Of a stretch of 8,744 nt of DNA, positions 6,184-8,744 are shown piece after piece. The position numbers and the translations under genes are program-made. The first letter of the stretch is position 1; each line of letters opens with the position of its first letter. The stretch covers positions 1 to 8,744 of the forward strand of contig RFQN01000054.1 of the NCBI GenBank assembly GCA_009924965.1, read 5' to 3'. The DNA comes from Verrucomicrobiota bacterium. Lineage in GTDB: Bacteria; Verrucomicrobiota; Verrucomicrobiia; Opitutales; UBA953. The notes under the pieces are model-generated. The model was not told the DNA's origin. It saw only the letters and a list, made by a program, of their open reading frames with translations, and made no database searches.

Positions 6184-8343
6184 ATGAGCACCAACCCAGC
6201 CCGCCGCAACGCCATCGAGGCGATTGCTTCCCAGCCTCGCCTTCAGGGCAGCTTCGACTTCCGTAACGAGAAGATCGACCTGATCTATGGCCAGAATGTC
6301 TTCTCCCTCGATAAGATGGAAAAGCGCCTCCCGAAGGACGTCTTCAAGTCCCTCAAGGCCAGCATCGAATCCGGCACCAAGCTGGACGCCGCCGCTGCTG
6401 ACGTCGTCGCCGCTGCCATCAAGGATTGGGCCCTCGAGCGTGGCGCTACGCACTACGCGCACGTCTTCTACCCGCTGACCGGCTTCACCGCCGAAAAGCA
6501 TGACACCTTCTTCGAGCCTAACGGCAACGGCACCCTCGCCCAGTTCTCGGGCAAGGCGCTGATCCAGGCCGAGCCGGACGCCTCTTCCTTCCCGAACGGC
6601 GGTCTCCGCTCCACCTTCGAAGCCCGTGGTTACACGGCTTGGGACGTGACCTCCCCGGCCTACATCTTCGACACCGAAAATGGTTCCACCCTCTGCATCC
6701 CGACCGCTTTCGTGTCGTGGAAGGGCGAGGCCCTCGACAAGAAGACCCCGCTGCTCCGCTCGATGGCTGCCGTCAACAAGGCTGCCGCCCGCGTCCTCGC
6801 CCTCTTCGGCAAGAAGCACGGCTTCATCTCCGCCTCGTGCGGCCCTGAGCAGGAATACTTCCTCATCGACGCCCGTCTCTTCCACCTCCGTCCCGACCTC
6901 TACACCTGCGGTCGCTCCCTCTTCGGCGCCAAGCCGGCGAAGGGCCAGGAGTTCGAAGACCAGTACTTCGGCACCATCCCTGACCGCGTCCTCGCGTGCA
7001 TGATGGAAACCGAGCGCGAGTGCTTCAAGCTCGGGATCCCGATCAAGACCCGCCACAACGAAGTCGCCCCGGCCCAGTACGAAGTGGCCCCGATCTACGA
7101 ATCCGCCAACGTCGCCCACGACCACCAGATGCTGACGATGACGCTGCTCCGCCGCGTCGCCACCAAGCATGGCTTCGTCTGCCTTCTCGCCGAAAAGCCC
7201 TTCGCGGGCGTCAACGGTTCCGGCAAGCACGTCAACTGGTCCATCGGTGGTGCCGGCGTCGGCAACCTCCTCGAGCCCGGCCATAGCCCGCACGAGAACG
7301 CCCAGTTCCTCACCTTCTGCTCCGCCGTCGTCCGCGCCGTCGACCTCCACCAGGGTCTGCTCCGCGCTTCCGTCGCTTCGGCCGGCAACGACCACCGCCT
7401 CGGCGCCAACGAAGCTCCGCCCGCCATCATCTCGATCTACCTCGGCGACATGCTCAACGAAGTCATCGAGCAGGTGAAGAAGAGCGGTTCCGCTTCGACC
7501 TCCCGCAAGGGCGGCCACATGACCCTCGGCGTCGACACGCTCCCGGTCCTCCCGAAGGACGCTGGTGACCGTAACCGCACGAGCCCGTTTGCCTTTACCG
7601 GCAACAAGTTCGAGTTCCGCGCCGTCGGTTCCGCCTTCTCGGTGGCCGGCCCGCTCACGGTCCTCAACACGATCATGGCCGACTCCCTGGACAAGCTCGC
7701 CGACGAGCTCGCCGAAGAGATCAAGTCCAAGAAGGGCGACTTCAACGCCGCCCTCCAGGTCGTCCTGAAGAACATCCTGACCAAGCATGGTCGCGTGATC
7801 TTCAACGGCAACGGTTACTCCGAAGAGTGGCACAAGGAGGCTGCTAAGCGCGGCCTCAAGAACCTCCGCACGACCCCGGACGCCCTCCCTGAGATCGTCT
7901 CCAAGTCGTCGGTCGAGGTCTTCGAGCGCCAGGGCGTCCTGTCCAAGGCCGAGCTCGAGTCCCGCGAAGAGATCTACACGCACTCCTACGTGCTCACGGT
8001 CAACACCGAGTCGAAGCTCGTCTCCGACATCGCCAAGACTCTGCTCCTCCCGGCTGCCCTCAAGTATGCCGCTGACCTGACCCCGGTCGAGAAGACCAAG
8101 TCCGGCGGTAAGCTCCGTAAGGAAGTCATCGCGCTCGCGGACGAACTCGCCTCGGCCATCGACGCCCTCGATGCCGCTCGCGAAGTCAGCAAGTCCGACA
8201 CGCATGCCCAGGCCAAGCACTCTTGCGACAAGGTCCTCCCGGCCATGCTCAAGGTGCGCGCCGCCGCCGACGCCCTCGAAGAGATCGTCGCCGACGAATA
8301 CTGGCCGCTGCCGTCCTACCAGGAGCTCCTGTTCCTCCGCTAA
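6184..8343 (+). CDS. glnN: Glutamine synthetase type III (GSIII)
   Basis: This enzyme joins ammonia to glutamate with ATP to make glutamine, the main entry point of nitrogen under limitation, in the cytoplasm. The 719-residue length is diagnostic of GSIII; GSI and GSII are much shorter. Visible hallmarks are PLTGFTAEKHD (97-107), FPNGGLRSTFEARGYTAWD (136-154), the metal-binding GPEQEYF (220-226), NEVAPAQYEVAP (292-303), the glutamate/ATP-site NGSGKHVNWS (344-353), AGNDHRLGANEAPPAI (400-415) and DRNRTSPFAFTGNKFEFR (462-479). A long helical C-terminal part follows. The ATG at 6184 is chosen because MSTNPARRNAI opens like family members; the in-frame ATG at 6127 lies inside the sigma-54 promoter, before the predicted start of the RNA. 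The leader has no Shine-Dalgarno motif. Codons are strongly C- and G-ending, suggesting high expression. A sigma-54 promoter with two palindromes precedes it and a terminator follows, so it is likely a single-gene unit. GSIII lacks the adenylylation control of GSI, making transcription a likely main control. Confidence 0.96.
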   Translation: MSTNPARRNAIEAIASQPRLQGSFDFRNEKIDLIYGQNVFSLDKMEKRLPKDVFKSLKASIESGTKLDAAAADVVAAAIKDWALERGATHYAHVFYPLTGFTAEKHDTFFEPNGNGTLAQFSGKALIQAEPDASSFPNGGLRSTFEARGYTAWDVTSPAYIFDTENGSTLCIPTAFVSWKGEALDKKTPLLRSMAAVNKAAARVLALFGKKHGFISASCGPEQEYFLIDARLFHLRPDLYTCGRSLFGAKPAKGQEFEDQYFGTIPDRVLACMMETERECFKLGIPIKTRHNEVAPAQYEVAPIYESANVAHDHQMLTMTLLRRVATKHGFVCLLAEKPFAGVNGSGKHVNWSIGGAGVGNLLEPGHSPHENAQFLTFCSAVVRAVDLHQGLLRASVASAGNDHRLGANEAPPAIISIYLGDMLNEVIEQVKKSGSASTSRKGGHMTLGVDTLPVLPKDAGDRNRTSPFAFTGNKFEFRAVGSAFSVAGPLTVLNTIMADSLDKLADELAEEIKSKKGDFNAALQVVLKNILTKHGRVIFNGNGYSEEWHKEAAKRGLKNLRTTPDALPEIVSKSSVEVFERQGVLSKAELESREEIYTHSYVLTVNTESKLVSDIAKTLLLPAALKYAADLTPVEKTKSGGKLRKEVIALADELASAIDALDAAREVSKSDTHAQAKHSCDKVLPAMLKVRAAADALEEIVADEYWPLPSYQELLFLR

Positions 8344-8365
8344 GCCTCACCGCTTGGTGCGCTCA

Positions 8366-8395
8366 AGGGCCGAACCTCCGGGTTCGGCCCTTTTT
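8366..8395 (+). terminator. Intrinsic terminator of glnN
   Basis: An 11-bp perfect stem AGGGCCGAACC / GGTTCGGCCCT (8366-8376 with 8381-8391) with a TCCG loop runs into TTTTT. It starts 22 bp after the glnN stop. It is a strong rho-independent terminator for plus-strand transcription. Confidence 0.94.
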
Positions 8396-8429
8396 GTTGC
8401 CTCAGCCCGAGCCTGGCGGCGCTGAAAAC

Positions 8430-8461
8430 AAAAAGGCCCGACGTCGAGACGTCGGGCCTTT
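8430..8461 (-). terminator. Intrinsic terminator of rpsU
   Basis: On the minus strand, AAAGGCCCGACGTC and GACGTCGGGCCTTT (8432-8445 and 8448-8461) pair as a stem of about 13 bp with a 4-nt loop, and a T-rich tail (TTTTTGTTTT) follows. The hairpin begins 23 bp after the rpsU stop. With the glnN terminator it forms a facing pair that insulates the two convergent genes. Confidence 0.92.
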
Positions 8462-8484
8462 GGCGCGGGCGCTAAGGACGAGCC

Positions 8485-8685
8485 TTAGGCGTTATCCCAC
8501 TTCTTGCGGAGGTAGCTGTTGAAGTTCTTGACCTTCGTCTTGCGACGGCGGCGCTCGCAGGGCTTTTCATAGCCGCGCTTCGCACGGGCGTCCTTGATGA
8601 CGCCTTCGCGGTCGATCTTCTTCTTGAGGCGGCGGAGAGCCTTGTCGATGGTCTCGCCCTTGCGGATCTTGATTTCTACAGACAT
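8485..8685 (-). CDS. rpsU: Small ribosomal subunit protein bS21
   Basis: A 66-residue, very basic protein of the 30S subunit, located near the mRNA exit and the anti-Shine-Dalgarno end of 16S rRNA. The family pattern is clear: an N-terminal strand VEIKIRKGE (3-11), the helix IDKALRRLKKKIDREGVI (13-30), then YEKPCERRRRK (39-49). A C-terminal extension, TKVKNFNSYLRKKWDNA (50-66), goes past the basic tail. The ATG at 8685 is preferred over the one at 8733 because MSVEIKIRKG matches the family start, while the 16 residues gained upstream are low-complexity and proline-rich. The start has no Shine-Dalgarno motif. The upstream leader holds a C-rich tract and a small hairpin. Its own terminator follows. 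Confidence 0.95.
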   Translation of the reverse strand: MSVEIKIRKGETIDKALRRLKKKIDREGVIKDARAKRGYEKPCERRRRKTKVKNFNSYLRKKWDNA

Positions 8686-8744
8686 GTTGGCAGTTGGAGG
8701 GTCGAGGCAACAGGGGGGCGGGGGGTTCGTCAACCCATAAACCA

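Noticed and set aside
5998..8220. A 740-codon open frame on the minus strand, opposite glnN
   Set aside because: It runs against a clear, full-length GSIII gene with strong codon bias. Its translation is a low-complexity mix of Glu, Asp, Gly, Val, Leu and Arg, as expected for the antisense of C-ending codons, and no family motif is visible.
8686..8744. Possible tRNA or tmRNA 3' end (GGTTCGTCAACCC followed by ACCA)
   Set aside because: The loop lacks the required A of the T-loop (TTCGT instead of TTCGA/TTCAA), the 5-bp T-stem does not pair, and no anticodon or D arms are visible upstream.

Overview
The window is a dense, GC-rich (roughly 60 % by eye) stretch of bacterial chromosome with ordinary, non-mobile gene content. 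The best guess for the source is Verrucomicrobiota, probably an Opitutae-like lineage. That guess rests on the combination of a type III glutamine synthetase (GlnN), a cytosolic-type malate dehydrogenase, a DUF481 outer-membrane protein with an N-terminal add-on module, and gene starts that almost all lack a Shine-Dalgarno sequence. It is an inference from gene content, not a sequence match.

Layout, left to right. Bases 1-81 hold the last 26 codons of an unidentified plus-strand gene. Malate dehydrogenase (131-1132, +) follows, closed by a strong intrinsic terminator (1154-1190). A secreted DUF362-like protein (1197-2195, -) is divergent from a drug-antiporter-type MFS transporter (2278-3624, +), with 82 bp between them. 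The transporter converges with a HemY-type protoporphyrinogen oxidase (3629-4972, -), with only 4 bp between the stop codons and no terminator. A DUF481 outer-membrane protein (5040-6047, +) is divergent from the oxidase across 67 bp. After an AT-rich regulatory stretch comes glnN (6184-8343, +). Its terminator (8366-8395) faces a second terminator (8430-8461) that ends the minus-strand rpsU gene for ribosomal protein bS21 (8485-8685).

The genes do not form one pathway. They cover the TCA cycle (mdh), haem synthesis (hemG), nitrogen assimilation (glnN), translation (rpsU), envelope proteins (DUF481 and the DUF362-like protein) and efflux (MFS). Most are probably single transcription units, because neighbouring genes usually point in opposite directions.

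The most interesting regulatory structure is in front of glnN. There is a near-consensus sigma-54 promoter (TGGCAC-N5-GTGCT, with GG-N10-GC spacing) at 6128-6143. Upstream of it lie two palindromic 18-bp sites in direct tandem at exactly 20-bp spacing (6059-6076 and 6079-6096). They look like the binding sites of an enhancer-type activator, but they do not resemble the classical NtrC site. A second pattern is that six of the seven start codons lack any Shine-Dalgarno-like motif at normal spacing and the seventh has only AGG, in a window that also encodes bS21. No mobile element, CRISPR array, tRNA or rRNA was seen.
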